Origin: Fibrobacter sp.
GTDB taxonomy: Bacteria > Fibrobacterota > Fibrobacteria > Fibrobacterales > Fibrobacteraceae
NCBI GenBank assembly: GCA_017642335.1
Contig: JAGCPF010000025.1
Location: 62,001-126,000 of the forward strand
Length of the DNA: 64,000 bases
Direction of reading: 5' to 3'
The notes under the pieces: model-generated
Databases searched by the model: none
What the model saw: only the letters and a program-made list of their open reading frames with translations
What the model was told of the DNA's origin: nothing
Shown: in pieces, positions 63,501-64,000 of the stretch
Numbering within the stretch: the stretch's first letter is position 1
Layout of the letters: the number at the start of each line of letters is the position of its first letter
Position numbers and translations under genes: made by a program

Positions 63501-64000
63501 TTAAAGCTTGTCGTTAGAACCAAGAACGTCAACGATCTTGTGTTCGTACATCTTCTGCATGTTTTCGCGAGCCGGCTTGAGGTACTGGCGCGGGTCGAAG
63601 TGTTCCGGATGTTCGTCGAAATACTTACGGATAGCGGCAGTCATGGCCAAGCGGCTGTCAGAGTCGATGTTGATCTTGCAGACAGCGGACTTGGAAGCTT
63701 CGCGGAGCTGTTCCTCCGGAATACCGACGGCATCCGGGAGCTTACCACCGTGGGCGTTGATCGTGTCAACTTCGTCCTGCGGGACAGAAGAAGAACCGTG
63801 GAGAACGATCGGGAAGCCCGGGAGCTTTTCTTCGATGGCGTGGAGCACGTCGAAAGCCAGGGGAGGCGGAACGAGCTTGCCAGTCTTCGGGTCGCGAGTG
63901 CACTGTTCCGGCTTGAACTTGTAAGCACCGTGGCTGGTACCGATGGAGATAGCGAGGGAGTCGCAGCCCGTACGGGTAGCGAAGTCGATCACTTCTTCCG
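63501..64000 (-). CDS. fba: Fructose-bisphosphate aldolase class II, C-terminal part
   Basis: The frame is open at the window end and gives the last 166 or so residues: AISIGTSHGAYKF (a substrate-phosphate-binding and metal-ligand His region), FPIVLHGSSSVPQDEVDTIN (the second zinc-ligand His in LHGSS) and the NIDSDSRLAMTAAIRKYF motif, typical of class II aldolases (class IIB type). The enzyme splits fructose-1,6-bisphosphate in glycolysis. The C-terminal YEHKIVDVLGSNDKL is intact. Codon use is GC-rich and host-like. The N-terminus lies outside the window. Confidence 0.93.
   Translation of the reverse strand, partial: EEVIDFATRTGCDSLAISIGTSHGAYKFKPEQCTRDPKTGKLVPPPLAFDVLHAIEEKLPGFPIVLHGSSSVPQDEVDTINAHGGKLPDAVGIPEEQLREASKSAVCKINIDSDSRLAMTAAIRKYFDEHPEHFDPRQYLKPARENMQKMYEHKIVDVLGSNDKL

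Noticed and set aside
1..64000. CRISPR arrays, rRNA or tRNA genes
   Set aside because: No regularly spaced short repeats and no recognisable rRNA or tRNA cloverleaf were seen by eye on either strand. A covariance-model search would be decisive.

Overview
The window looks like a chromosomal segment of a Fibrobacter-type bacterium. The evidence is a secreted family-43 glycoside hydrolase, a SUMF1-plus-beta-propeller lipoprotein of the kind expanded in Fibrobacter, exported proteins ending in a DLxGR-type basic tail, and a class II aldolase. The assignment rests on recognised gene content only. The host genes read CGG as arginine in the ordinary way, for example in frame at 489-491 and 1197-1199 in the first full gene.

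Layout. 1-3120 is the end of a surface-polysaccharide cluster (polymerase and flippase). 3221-5203 is a three-gene minus-strand module (ATPase-like kinase fold, STAS-like DUF4325, membrane protein), followed by a flippase remnant (5427-5800). 5907-38355 is a 32.4 kb integrated phage. 38376-52276 is a defence island: a nucleotidyl-cyclase-like gene with a broken partner, an ABC-three-component system, a KAP-type NTPase, an OLD-family nuclease, a frameshifted YhcG-type nuclease, an ATPase plus nuclease pair, and a second truncated cyclase copy, interleaved with internally deleted IS3-type elements and a 127-bp repeat. 52316-64000 holds housekeeping and surface genes: GH43 enzyme, HD-GYP response regulator, giant hybrid histidine kinase, zinc-ribbon protein, SUMF1 lipoprotein, an exported protein and the aldolase fba (cut by the window end).

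The phage has a P22-like morphogenetic set, nearly all on the minus strand: TerS, TerL, radical-SAM protein, scaffold, coat, gp4-like and gp10-like tail proteins, internal virion candidates, and further down portal and two tailspike or fibre proteins with P22-like head-binding starts. It carries an EcoRV-type restriction-modification pair and, at its right end, an IS1595-type DDE transposase. It is bounded by two identical 128-bp direct repeats, and each repeat has 23-bp imperfect inverted ends. An 8-bp host sequence (TTACTTAA) is duplicated outside them. It therefore appears to integrate by transposition rather than with an integrase.

The most striking observation is a systematic recoding signal. 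Fourteen phage genes (TerL, coat, scaffold, portal, gp4-like, gp10-like, both tail fibres, a radical-SAM protein, a GIY-YIG-like protein and others) are each split by a +1 frame change, 17 in all. Every one lies exactly at an in-frame CGG. Skipping the C and reading the following GGN (glycine) restores the full protein every time, including the Walker A motif of the terminase. In-frame CGG is otherwise essentially absent from the phage: I found one exception, a CGGG in a small gene. In the normal frame, CGG leads to a stop after 0 to about 50 codons. Either CGGN is read as a four-base codon, or ribosomes starved at CGG shift +1. I did not find a tRNA gene that would explain it.
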